The translations under genes were made by a program, and so were the position numbers. A DNA stretch of 64,000 bases from a virus. Below are positions 52,001-58,225 of this stretch, piece after piece. The stretch covers positions 1 through 64,000 of the IMG/VR virus record IMGVR_UViG_3300036766_000439. The stretch is one strand, 5' to 3'. The stretch's first letter is position 1; each line of letters starts with the position of its first letter. The notes beneath the pieces are model-generated. The model did no database searches, had not been told where the DNA came from, and worked only from the letters and a program-made list of their open reading frames with translations.

Positions 52001-52242
52001 GCTTCGCGGACCAACTCAAAAAGGCCCGCGAAAAAGCGGGCCTCTCCATCGCGGACGCCGCCAAAGGGCGCGGCGTTTCGCCGCGCACCTGGGCGTATTG
52101 GGAAGCCGGCTTGCGGCTCCCGCCAGCCGAGCGGGACGCGATCACGCGGGAGCGTCTTCTTTCGTCGCTCACCAAAGAGCGTTCGCCCGGTCCGTCGAAC
52201 ACCAGAGATAATCCAGCTGACCGAGCCCCGCGCGATGAATAG
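51997..52242 (+). CDS. XRE-family HTH regulator of the cassette gene pair
   Basis: 81 aa. FADQLKKAREKAGLSIADAA and SPRTWAYWEAGLRLPP form a Cro/CI-type HTH. The downstream part is disordered and the stop is inside the attC. Likely binds the dyads at 51648-51693. Confidence 0.75.
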   Translation: MSFADQLKKAREKAGLSIADAAKGRGVSPRTWAYWEAGLRLPPAERDAITRERLLSSLTKERSPGPSNTRDNPADRAPRDE

Positions 52243-52290
52243 CACGCAAAACGAACAATCGGTCAGCTTGGCTTTGGCGACTCGTTAGGC
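52194..52290 (+). other. attC site (97 bp)
   Basis: R'' GTCGAAC, left arm CCAGCTGACCG, right arm CGGTCAGCTTGG (extra T), R' GTTAGGC. Followed by a gene with its own ATG at 52320. Confidence 0.85.
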
Positions 52291-52319
52291 GTCCGAAAAA
52301 ATCTCAACCAACACTCAAA

Positions 52320-52895
52320 ATGAACGCATCACTCGAAGGAATAACAGCCGCGAAGCAGATCGCTTCTTCTTATCCGCAAGCAAACATCAACGCCGAAGCC
52401 GTCGCGCAACTTATCGACGCGAACTTTGCGCGCGTCCGCGACGCTTTCAACTTCGCGAGAACGCGCGAGGAACTAACCGCGACCTACGGCAAGCCGACGC
52501 GCACAAGCGCAATCCTCCGAATCGAAATCCGTATCTTGCCGCTGGTGGAAGACCGGCCGGTGCGGAGCACAAAACCTGAAACCTCACGATCAGCCGGACA
52601 GGGTCTAGCGTCTGGTTCGCCTTTTCGGACGGCACCGGACAGGCAAAAAAAACAAATGCACGGCGCGACCGGAATCTTCCTGCGCGCCATCGGGCAAGAT
52701 GGCCGCTGGGGCTCATACGACATGGCCGAACTCGATGCGGACAGCCTGACGGCATGGCTCAAGCTGGACGGCGGCGACAACCCGCTTGCCGAGAACTGCG
52801 TTCGCATCCTCCTCGGACACCCGCAGATTCAGGCGAACGACGCGCTATGCCAGCCCGCACCTGCGGCGCGGCATTCCACGGGCGTTACCGATTAA
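52320..52895 (+). CDS. Two cassette genes fused through an attC-like segment, 191 aa
   Basis: ATG 52320. Residues 1-~75 are one short helical domain (AKQIASSYPQANINAEAVA). Residues ~76-100 are translation of the 80-bp repeat (PLVEDRPVRS...ASGS). The rest (from Met 52656) is a second domain (MAELDADSLTAWLKLDGGDN). The frame probably joins two earlier cassettes after loss of the first stop. Two separate products are also possible. Confidence 0.5.
   Translation: MNASLEGITAAKQIASSYPQANINAEAVAQLIDANFARVRDAFNFARTREELTATYGKPTRTSAILRIEIRILPLVEDRPVRSTKPETSRSAGQGLASGSPFRTAPDRQKKQMHGATGIFLRAIGQDGRWGSYDMAELDADSLTAWLKLDGGDNPLAENCVRILLGHPQIQANDALCQPAPAARHSTGVTD
52539..52618 (+). repeat. 80-bp repeat ending in R' GTTC, copy 1
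   Basis: Seventy-eight of 80 positions match 53685-53764; both end at GTCTGGTTC and diverge there. Likely a degenerate attC: the right end is attC-like but the left end lacks R''. In both copies the same frame is translated. Confidence 0.75.
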
Positions 52896-52938
52896 ACGGA
52901 CGCGGCCAATAGGGATTGGCATCAGCAACTTGTTAAGC
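52832..52938 (+). other. attC site (107 bp)
   Basis: R'' GGCGAAC, left arm GCTATGCCA, right arm TTGGCATCAGC (one unpaired base), R' GTTAAGC. Next gene has its own ATG. Confidence 0.75.
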
Positions 52939-52966
52939 GGCGAACAACGAAAACCAAAAAGAAAAT

Positions 52967-53158
52967 ATGAACGGAGAAACAAAAACACTGAATCACGAGC
53001 AGTTCCTGCAAACGTATCTGCTCAATCGCGCACTCGCACACGTCGGCGGCCTCGATGCTCCCTACGCGGTGGAAACTGGTGAGGAAGGCTGGCAGAAAAT
53101 CCAGCGCATCATCGCCAAAGACCCGAAGAACCAAAACGACAAATCTGGAACCCCCTAA
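52967..53158 (+). CDS. Cassette protein, 63 aa
   Basis: ATG 52967 after an A-rich leader. Helical (NHEQFLQTYLLNRALAHVGG) with a polar tail. Stop TAA in R'' CCCTAAC. Unknown family. Confidence 0.6.
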   Translation: MNGETKTLNHEQFLQTYLLNRALAHVGGLDAPYAVETGEEGWQKIQRIIAKDPKNQNDKSGTP

Positions 53159-53259
53159 CGTTCAAGATGAGCTGACGCGGCGAGCCGCCCTGAAAAATCC
53201 ATGAACTCGAAAGCCAACCACGAAGCCCTGTCCGCGTCAGATCGGGCGGCGGGTTCGGC
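53153..53259 (+). other. attC site (107 bp), near-copy of 55170-55276
   Basis: R'' CCCTAAC; left arm GAGCTGACGCGG, right arm CCGCGTCAGATC; R' GTTCGGC. The loop carries ATG 53201. Almost identical to the site at 55170-55276, indicating duplication of one cassette end. Confidence 0.88.
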
Positions 53260-53452
53260 GCATAAAACTCCCGAGGGCGTGCTGGTGTGCGCTCGCTGCA
53301 ATGCCGAAATGGAGTGGGAAGACTGCTCTGCCTGCGGCGGCGACGGATTCTTCGCCGGCCACGAGGAAGACCCGAACTGGTATCATCCGGGCGAACTGGT
53401 GGCCTGCCGCCAGTGCGGCGGAACTGGCGGCGCCGGACATGGGAATTTATGA
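53201..53452 (+). CDS. Zinc-binding cassette protein started in attC, 83 aa
   Basis: ATG 53201 lies in the attC loop; the first ~20 residues are attC translation ending RAAGSA. Then CARC, CSACGGDGFF and CRQCGGTGGAG give the DnaJ-type CxxCxGxG zinc-binding pattern. ATGA overlap with the next gene. Probably a small metal-binding protein. Confidence 0.7.
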   Translation: MNSKANHEALSASDRAAGSAHKTPEGVLVCARCNAEMEWEDCSACGGDGFFAGHEEDPNWYHPGELVACRQCGGTGGAGHGNL

Positions 53453-53652
53453 AGCCTGAACTCGAAGCGAATAATACAAATGCGCCAAGCGGCGTTCTGC
53501 TCCGCCCGGTTGTTGGGTCGGCGAAACTGGAGCGTATAGACGATGCAATTCAGCGGCTGAGAAAAGGCATCGCGGAATGCAATGAGCGGATCTATGAAAA
53601 AGCCTTGGCCGACTTTGGAAATGAAACCAAGGACGGGAACGCCGGCCAATAA
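53449..53652 (+). CDS. Small helical cassette protein, 67 aa
   Basis: Starts in an ATGA overlap with the zinc protein. Charged helix (RIDDAIQRLRKGIAECNERI). Second gene of the same cassette. Unknown. Confidence 0.55.
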   Translation: MKPELEANNTNAPSGVLLRPVVGSAKLERIDDAIQRLRKGIAECNERIYEKALADFGNETKDGNAGQ

Positions 53653-53657
53653 ATTTC

Positions 53658-53921
53658 ATGCGCACAAACCAAAAACCCCCCGCCCCGCTGGTGGAAGACT
53701 GGCCGGTGCGGAGCGCAAAACCTGAAACCTCACGATCAGCCGGACAGGGTCTAGCGTCTGGTTCTGGTCTGTCTTTCTCGAAAAATAATCCCGACAAGCG
53801 CACCGGCTACTGGTGCGGAGATTGTGGCCACGCGATGCGCTACAACGTGCCGCGGCTTGGGCCTGCTGGCGGTTTCGTCCACGCCGCCACTTCCAGCCTT
53901 CGGTGTGGAGCGCCAGCATAA
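53658..53921 (+). CDS. Zinc-ribbon cassette protein translated through the 80-bp repeat, 87 aa
   Basis: ATG 53658. Residues ~11-35 are the repeat translation (PLVEDWPVRS...ASGSG). Then WCGDCGHAMRYN, one CxxC, with a later Cys and His. It parallels the other attC-led zinc proteins. Confidence 0.55.
   Translation: MRTNQKPPAPLVEDWPVRSAKPETSRSAGQGLASGSGLSFSKNNPDKRTGYWCGDCGHAMRYNVPRLGPAGGFVHAATSSLRCGAPA
53685..53764 (+). repeat. 80-bp repeat ending in R' GTTC, copy 2
   Basis: See 52539-52618; two differences in 80 bp, after which the sequences part at GTTC|GCC versus GTTC|TGG. This marks the cassette recombination point. Confidence 0.75.
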
Positions 53922-53936
53922 TAACCGAAAAACAAA

Positions 53937-54218
53937 ATGAGCAAAGACCCACTCCATATCTACCTTGCGAAAGAGCGCGCCAATGGCGCATATAGCTTCT
54001 TGCTGCGCGTCCAACCGCCGCGCTACATCGGCGACACCGAAGTGCGCTTCGCGATCCACCCCGAGCTGCAATCGGGCGAGACGAATGACTACTCGGTTAG
54101 CGAAGACCCGGAGCGGCGCGATGCAGACTTCCTCTACAACCTCGCGGCGGCCCCCGATCCGGATATCGAGAAATTTCTCGCGACGCTGCGCGATCTCCGG
54201 CTTCCACACTCCACCTGA
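53937..54218 (+). CDS. Cassette protein, 93 aa
   Basis: ATG 53937, A-rich leader. SFLLRVQPPRYIGDTEVRFA and an acidic C-terminus (DPDIEKFLATLRDL). Unknown family. Ends next to attC-like sequence shared with 49131. Confidence 0.55.
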   Translation: MSKDPLHIYLAKERANGAYSFLLRVQPPRYIGDTEVRFAIHPELQSGETNDYSVSEDPERRDADFLYNLAAAPDPDIEKFLATLRDLRLPHST

Positions 54219-54219
54219 T

Positions 54220-54546
54220 ATGAAAACTACAAAAAACGTGCGCGTGGCCATCTTGGCTCTAGCGCTTTGCGAGGCCTGCTGGGCGTCCGAGAAAATCGTG
54301 ACCGCCGGCGGAACCGATTTCTCGCACGTGCAGAAGATGCTGGACGACGGATGGACCGTGAAGGCATCCCATGCGGTCGTAGCCGAGACCACGGCCTACG
54401 GAAACCACCGGATCGAAAATCTGCTTCACGTCTTCACGCTCGCGTCGCCGCCGGCCGAAACCTTGGCCGCACTGGAACGAAAGCGCGCCGCCGAAGCGAA
54501 GGCCGTTTTTGAACGAAAGCGCGCCGAGTCGCGAGACCGGCGGTGA
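54220..54546 (+). CDS. Cassette protein with signal-like N-terminus, 108 aa
   Basis: ATG 54220 in the loop segment shared with 49137. The N-terminus is hydrophobic (VAILALALCEACWAS) but is itself translation of an attC right arm, so the signal-like look may be accidental. Then a helical, Lys/Glu/Arg-rich remainder. Unknown. Confidence 0.45.
   Translation: MKTTKNVRVAILALALCEACWASEKIVTAGGTDFSHVQKMLDDGWTVKASHAVVAETTAYGNHRIENLLHVFTLASPPAETLAALERKRAAEAKAVFERKRAESRDRR
54241..54265 (+). other. attC right half matching the left half at 49096
   Basis: GTGGCCATCTTGGCTC pairs (with one extra T) with GAGCCAGATGGCCAC near 49112-49126, 5.1 kb away. R' is not intact here. Confidence 0.6.
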
Positions 54547-54629
54547 ATGCGTGCGCGGAGATCATCTTTCTTTGCCGAACGTCGCGTATCAGCCAGTCGG
54601 CGGGGAAGCCTCAACCAAATCGAAATCCA

Positions 54630-54890
54630 ATGAACGAAAATCCTGAATCTTCAAATCGCGTGCCCGTAGCCGGCCTGGCTGGGGCGATTTGTTCGGCTCT
54701 TATCTGTGCCGCACTGACAATCGGCGTGGCGCTTTGCGCTTTCGGAGTGATTCCGTGGCCAAGCGAAGCGTCCTTCAAATGGTGGTGCGCCGCCCATGTG
54801 ATTTCTTTCACGGCTGGACTGCACGCTACACGGTCCTTGCCAAACGACCAAGCTCAAGCACGCCGGACTGGGGGCGTGGATTGCAAGTGA
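54630..54890 (+). CDS. Small membrane cassette protein, 86 aa
   Basis: ATG 54630. Two hydrophobic helices (AGLAGAICSALICAALTIGV and the WWCAAHVISFTAGLH segment) and a polar end. Membrane protein of unknown role; its stop lies in the attC. Confidence 0.55.
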   Translation: MNENPESSNRVPVAGLAGAICSALICAALTIGVALCAFGVIPWPSEASFKWWCAAHVISFTAGLHATRSLPNDQAQARRTGGVDCK

Positions 54891-54927
54891 GACGCTATCC
54901 GGCGTTGCTTGCAGCGCATGGTTAGGC
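54839..54927 (+). other. attC site (89 bp)
   Basis: R'' GCCAAAC, left arm CAAGCACGCCGG, right arm CCGGCGTTGCTTG (extra T), R' GTTAGGC. Confidence 0.85.
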
Positions 54928-54941
54928 CACAACGAAAATCT

Positions 54942-55175
54942 ATGACTGACAAATTCACAGGCAAACCAATTGATAAACTATCTGACCGCTTGCCGCATCC
55001 GAACGGCGGACGCTGCGAAACCTGCGGCACTGAAACAATAGACCACTGCCCGGTGTGCCGTGCGCCTCAATGCTGCCCAAGCTGCTGCGCCGATGCGATG
55101 ACGGAAGGCACGCGCCAAGACAGCGAACAGGCTGCAAGGTCTGGCCTCGCACACACGCACGCCTATGTGGCCTAA
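54942..55175 (+). CDS. Cys-rich cassette protein, 77 aa
   Basis: ATG 54942. CETCGTE, CPVCRAPQCCPSCC: three CxxC-type knuckles, likely two zinc ions. Stop TAA is in R'' GCCTAAC. Small metal-binding protein. Confidence 0.65.
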   Translation: MTDKFTGKPIDKLSDRLPHPNGGRCETCGTETIDHCPVCRAPQCCPSCCADAMTEGTRQDSEQAARSGLAHTHAYVA

Positions 55176-55276
55176 CGAAAAAGATGAGCTGACGCGGCGA
55201 GCCGCCCTGAAAAATCCATGAACTCGAAAGCAAACCACGAAGCCCTGTCCGCGTCAGCTCGGGCGGCAGGTTCGGC
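55170..55276 (+). other. attC site (107 bp), near-copy of 53153-53259
   Basis: R'' GCCTAAC, left arm GAGCTGACGCGG, right arm CCGCGTCAGCTC, R' GTTCGGC. Contains ATG 55218. Arms pair over the full length. Confidence 0.9.
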
Positions 55277-55295
55277 AGGCTTGGAAAAAACATGA
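55218..55295 (+). CDS. attC-encoded leader peptide, 25 aa
   Basis: MNSKANHEALSASARAAGSA then GLEKT; begins in the attC loop, crosses R' as AAGSA and ends in TGA overlapping the ATG of the next gene (55292). Short, so likely a translational coupler. It parallels the zinc-protein start at 53201. Confidence 0.5.
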   Translation: MNSKANHEALSASARAAGSAGLEKT

Positions 55296-55666
55296 ATACA
55301 AAAACAGCAAGAGAACTTCTCGGCATAGTCGAAAGCGAGTGCCCGGAAGTCGCCGAAGGAAATGCGCGTGAAATTATCCGCGGTGCATTCACGGAATCGC
55401 CATCGTGGGCTCTCCGGGTTCGGCGCGGCGTCCCGCTAATCGAGCACGCGGTGACCCCGGTCGGTGCCGATGATCCGTGGATAGAGGCCACCGTATCCGT
55501 GGAAAGATTCTTCCGGCATGAAATGTGGGAAATCTACGAAAAAGAACTCGATGACGCCGCAAAGGTGAGGCTCGCGAAAACCCTTGAGCGGGCTGCGAAA
55601 CGCATCCGCGCGACTTTGCCCAACACCGTGGTCAGAGACGGCCCGCTCGGGGGCCGTTCTCTGTAG
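55292..55666 (+). CDS. Cassette protein duplicated at 9685, 124 aa
   Basis: ATG 55292. The core (ARELLGIVESECPEVAEGNA, then RRGVPLIEHAVTPVG, RFFRHEMWEIYEKELDDAAK) is identical to the gene at 9685-10194 but for one residue. The C-terminal tail (TVVRDGPLGGRSL) is translation of the attC. No domain known. Confidence 0.6.
   Translation: MNTKTARELLGIVESECPEVAEGNAREIIRGAFTESPSWALRVRRGVPLIEHAVTPVGADDPWIEATVSVERFFRHEMWEIYEKELDDAAKVRLAKTLERAAKRIRATLPNTVVRDGPLGGRSL
55300..55625 (+). repeat. 326-bp segment duplicated in reverse at 9717-10042
   Basis: Two copies of the same cassette body in opposite orientation, about 45.3 kb apart. Very few mismatches seen. See the entry at 9717. Confidence 0.9.
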
Positions 55667-55679
55667 CACTTGGTTGGGC
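55618..55679 (+). other. attC site (62 bp), near-copy of 10772-10833
   Basis: R'' GCCCAAC, left arm AGAGACGGCC, right arm GGCCGTTCTCT (extra T), R' GTTGGGC. Confidence 0.88.
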
Positions 55680-55705
55680 CTCCGATTTTCAACTCAAAAA
55701 CCACA

Positions 55706-55969
55706 ATGAAATACCGAAAGAAACCTGCAGTAATCGAAGCCATGCTCTTCACGGCTGAAACGCTGGATGAATGCGTGGCCTTCTGCGGCGGTAACTACGA
55801 ATACCGCAACGCATCGTGCCCCGCTCCGCACGGCGAAGTCATCGAAATCAAAACGCTCGAAGGCGTGATGATGGCAACGCCGGGCGACTGGATCATCAAG
55901 GGCGTGAAGGGCGAGTTCTACCCGTGCAAACCAGACATCTTCGCCGCCACCTACGAGGCCGTTCTTTGA
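55706..55969 (+). CDS. Conserved small phage protein (YRKKP-type), 87 aa
   Basis: ATG 55706. KYRKKPAVIEAMLFTAETLD, then IKTLEGVMMATPGDWIIKGV and GEFYPCKPDIFAATYE: the layout of a widespread small phage protein, here carried in a cassette. It shows that phage genes themselves circulate as cassettes. Confidence 0.75.
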   Translation: MKYRKKPAVIEAMLFTAETLDECVAFCGGNYEYRNASCPAPHGEVIEIKTLEGVMMATPGDWIIKGVKGEFYPCKPDIFAATYEAVL

Positions 55970-55973
55970 ATTG

Positions 55974-56088
55974 TCCCAACGCCAAGGTCAGCGAATCCGC
56001 CACATGAACGTCTCTGCCACATACGCTCTTAACCTGACGCCATCGACCGAGGACGGACGGGCGGATTCGCTGTGCCGCCTGGTTCAGC
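55974..56088 (+). other. attC site (115 bp)
   Basis: R'' TCCCAAC, left arm GCGAATCCGCC, right arm GGCGGATTCGC, R' GTTCAGC. Both arms pair without a bulge in the core. Confidence 0.82.
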
Positions 56089-56098
56089 TTTTCTCAAA

Positions 56099-56341
56099 AT
56101 GCACGCATACCTAAACAACCAGCGCAATCGCGAGCTGGAAAAGCTCACGCCCGCGATGTGGCGGATGCTTTTCGACATCCGCGACCACGACGACCCAGGA
56201 TATTCGCTGCGCGGAATGTCCGCGCACGGTGGCGCGAGTGGCACAAGCGCCGCGCTCCGCAAACGCGGACTGATGATCGGCGACAAACTCACCGCTCTCG
56301 GCTCCGCCGTGACCTACGTCGAATGGCGCGGCGCTTTCTAA
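56099..56341 (+). CDS. Cassette protein, 80 aa, possible HTH
   Basis: ATG 56099, or GTG 56072 in the attC (crossing R' as PPGSA). YLNNQRNRELEKLTPAMWRM, HGGASGTSAALRKRGLMIGD resembles a helix-turn-helix-like small protein. Stop is in the next attC. Confidence 0.5.
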   Translation: MHAYLNNQRNRELEKLTPAMWRMLFDIRDHDDPGYSLRGMSAHGGASGTSAALRKRGLMIGDKLTALGSAVTYVEWRGAF

Positions 56342-56446
56342 ACTGAACGACCAAGCTGAGCGACCGGAATGAGCGCGCTAGAGACATCCAATTGCAACGA
56401 CGACGTGGCCGCGCTCAGTCCGGTTCGCTCCAGCGCGTGGTTAGCA
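56342..56446 (+). other. attC site (105 bp)
   Basis: R'' ACTGAAC, left arm GAGCGACCGGA, right arm TCCGGTTCGCTC (extra T), R' GTTAGCA (off consensus at the last base). Confidence 0.8.
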
Positions 56447-56513
56447 CGTCCGGCCTTTTGCGTCCGAAAAGAAATGCTTGCAATAACCCAACGCTCGGTT
56501 ATTGTGGCGGCGC

Positions 56514-56825
56514 ATGAAAACAACCAAACTCGAAATGGGCCTGATGAAACTTCAGGCGGAAACGCCTGCCGAATCTCAGGCAATCTGCGGCATCATCGAA
56601 ATGAACTCAAAGCTGATGCCTGCCGCAGTGGTCAACAACCACGGCTGTCGGCAGGTCGGGAAAAAATACCTGAACTGGTGTCTCATCCCCGATGGTCACT
56701 TGGATGGAACGTGCCGCAAGAAACACCTGGAAGGCGACGGGTGCGACTGCCTGAAAGACGGCATCAAAGCGGGACTCAAGAAATGGGGCAAGCTGCCGTG
56801 GAACTACGTCTTCAAACGCGCATGA
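56514..56825 (+). CDS. Cys-containing cassette protein, 103 aa
   Basis: ATG 56514. CRQVGKKYLNWCLIPDGHLD, then CRKK and CDC. Possible zinc site; not a recognised family. Its stop overlaps the start of the next gene by ATGA. Confidence 0.55.
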   Translation: MKTTKLEMGLMKLQAETPAESQAICGIIEMNSKLMPAAVVNNHGCRQVGKKYLNWCLIPDGHLDGTCRKKHLEGDGCDCLKDGIKAGLKKWGKLPWNYVFKRA

Positions 56826-56968
56826 AAAAGAAGAACTCAGCGGCGGTCGCACTCGGCAAAATGCGGAGTGCGGCGAAAGCTAAAGCAGCGAGAGAGAACG
56901 GGCAGCTTGGAGGCCGTCCGAAAACCAAGCGCGTGACCCGGCGTGCTAACGCAAAGCTCACGCCATGA
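56822..56968 (+). CDS. Small basic cassette protein, 48 aa
   Basis: ATGA overlap with the gene before. KKNSAAVALGKMRS and ARENGQLGGRPKTK: the AREN/GGRPKT motif appears in many small DNA-associated proteins. Stop is inside attC 56944. Confidence 0.55.
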   Translation: MKKKNSAAVALGKMRSAAKAKAARENGQLGGRPKTKRVTRRANAKLTP

Positions 56969-57044
56969 CTACCGCGCCCACACGCTCCGACCTCGCTAAT
57001 GACTCCCACGCGGTAGTCATTGAGCGTGGAGCGTCTTGTTCGAC
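56944..57044 (+). other. attC site (101 bp)
   Basis: R''-like TGCTAAC, left arm ATGACTACCGCG, right arm CGCGGTAGTCAT, R' GTTCGAC. ATG 56965 is in the left arm. Confidence 0.8.
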
Positions 57045-57297
57045 GTTGGCGCGGCACGAATGGCAAACCTGCGAAATCGAGGACTGCGACGAATGCCAAT
57101 GGCTCGTCGATTGGGGGATGGTGATGGCGTGCGACCACTGCGGTAGCCCCGGAATGGTGGACTGCGACGGCTGGGTAATGCACGAACCGTGGCTGTCTGA
57201 TGGCGCGTGCGTCTGTATCGGTTGCAGCGCCCAAATCGAGGCGGCATTCAATTCGTCGAACGCTAAAGTTCAGACACGAGCGGAGGACAAACTATGA
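56965..57297 (+). CDS. Cys-rich cassette protein started in attC, 110 aa
   Basis: ATG 56965; attC translation crosses R' as SCS. Then CEIEDCDEC, CDHCGSPGMVDC and CVCIGC. Zinc-binding is likely. Stop overlaps the next gene's ATG (ATGA). Confidence 0.65.
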   Translation: MTTAPTRSDLANDSHAVVIERGASCSTLARHEWQTCEIEDCDECQWLVDWGMVMACDHCGSPGMVDCDGWVMHEPWLSDGACVCIGCSAQIEAAFNSSNAKVQTRAEDKL

Positions 57298-57346
57298 AAA
57301 ACAAAAAGAGCGCAGCCCGCTCGTTGTCTGTGGCGGCGGGTTCGGC
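57255..57346 (+). other. attC site (92 bp)
   Basis: R'' GTCGAAC, left arm CAGACACGAGCGG, right arm CCGCTCGTTGTCTG (extra T), R' GTTCGGC. Holds ATG 57294. Confidence 0.88.
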
Positions 57347-57542
57347 ATGGCTCCACTGGGGCTACTCAAAGGAGCTTGGGAAATACTATGCAATAATCCA
57401 AGAAAGGGATCGCGCACACGCGCTAATAATCTCAGACGATAGTATCAATTGGCGACGCGCGAGCCCACGCGAAACGTGGCAGCCGTGTAGGATTGACGCC
57501 GGCAAAATACTTCCTATTCTTCCGCTTTCGCGGGCGATGTGA
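57294..57542 (+). CDS. Cassette protein started in attC, 82 aa
   Basis: ATG 57294 in the attC; crosses R' as AAGSA. Then WLHWGYSKELGKYYAIIQE, a small compact domain with a C-terminal PCRIDAGKILP. Unknown. Confidence 0.55.
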   Translation: MKNKKSAARSLSVAAGSAWLHWGYSKELGKYYAIIQERDRAHALIISDDSINWRRASPRETWQPCRIDAGKILPILPLSRAM

Positions 57543-58141
57543 AAGCCGAACGAAAAGCTCTCGCGCCCTGCCGCCGAATAAAAATGGACTCACTCTTGCA
57601 AATGGACTTTGAACAACCCGCGAGCGCGGCAGGGTTGCGAGCAGCGCCGGGTTCGGCGTCAGTGCTGGACGTGTGCTGCGGGAGTCGGATGTTCTGGTTC
57701 GACCGCAAGAATCCGGCCGCAATCTTCTTGGACAAGCGCCGCGAGAGACACCTGGCCGCTGACTGCTCGGTGAAGAACGGCGAGCGGGAAATCGTGATAG
57801 ACCCCGACATCGTTGCGGACTTCACAGACCTGCCGTTCGACGACAACACCTTCGCGCACGTCATCTTCGACCCGCCGCACATCCAGCGGAATGGTGATAC
57901 GAGCTGGCTGCTCAAAAAGTATGGAGTCCTGCGCGGTGACTGGCGCGCGATGCTGCGCCTCGGCTTCGCTGAATGCTTCCGCGTCCTGAAACCCGAAGGC
58001 ACGCTCATTTTCAAGTGGAACGAAATCGAAGTGCCGCTGCGCGAAATCCTCGCGCTGACTCCGGTGCAGCCGCTCTACGGACACCGCACCGGGAGGCAGG
58101 CGAAAACGCACTGGTGCGCGTTCCTGAAGCCGAACAAATAA
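57539..58141 (+). CDS. Class I SAM methyltransferase, DPPH motif
   Basis: GTG 57539 (ATG 57584 is the alternative); the leader crosses R' as APGSA. VLDVCCGSRMFWF is motif I and FDPPHIQ motif IV (a DPPY variant); FDDNTFAHVIFD and LKPEGTLIFKWNE follow. Probably a nucleic-acid N-methyltransferase-like enzyme. Together with the neighbouring Dam and Dcm genes it forms a methylation group. Confidence 0.75.
   Translation: MKAERKALAPCRRIKMDSLLQMDFEQPASAAGLRAAPGSASVLDVCCGSRMFWFDRKNPAAIFLDKRRERHLAADCSVKNGEREIVIDPDIVADFTDLPFDDNTFAHVIFDPPHIQRNGDTSWLLKKYGVLRGDWRAMLRLGFAECFRVLKPEGTLIFKWNEIEVPLREILALTPVQPLYGHRTGRQAKTHWCAFLKPNK
57545..57657 (+). other. attC site (113 bp)
   Basis: R'' GCCGAAC, arms CCCTGCCGC/GCGGCAGGG continuing with partial pairing, R' GTTCGGC. 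Two ATGs are in the loop. Confidence 0.82.
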
Positions 58142-58225
58142 GATGACACAGATGCCCGCTCTCCCTGATGCTACTACCGCTGGAAACGTCCCAGCGGGCA
58201 TCTTGTGTCTGGCGCCTGGTTCTCC
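58129..58225 (+). other. attC site (97 bp)
   Basis: R'' GCCGAAC, left arm GACACAGATGCCCGC, right arm GCGGGCATCTTGTGTC (extra T), R' GTTCTCC. ATG 58143 is in the left arm. Confidence 0.88.

Noticed and set aside
54241-54280. Signal peptide for the protein at 54220
   Set aside because: The hydrophobic stretch is translation of an attC right arm, so it is not good evidence for export.
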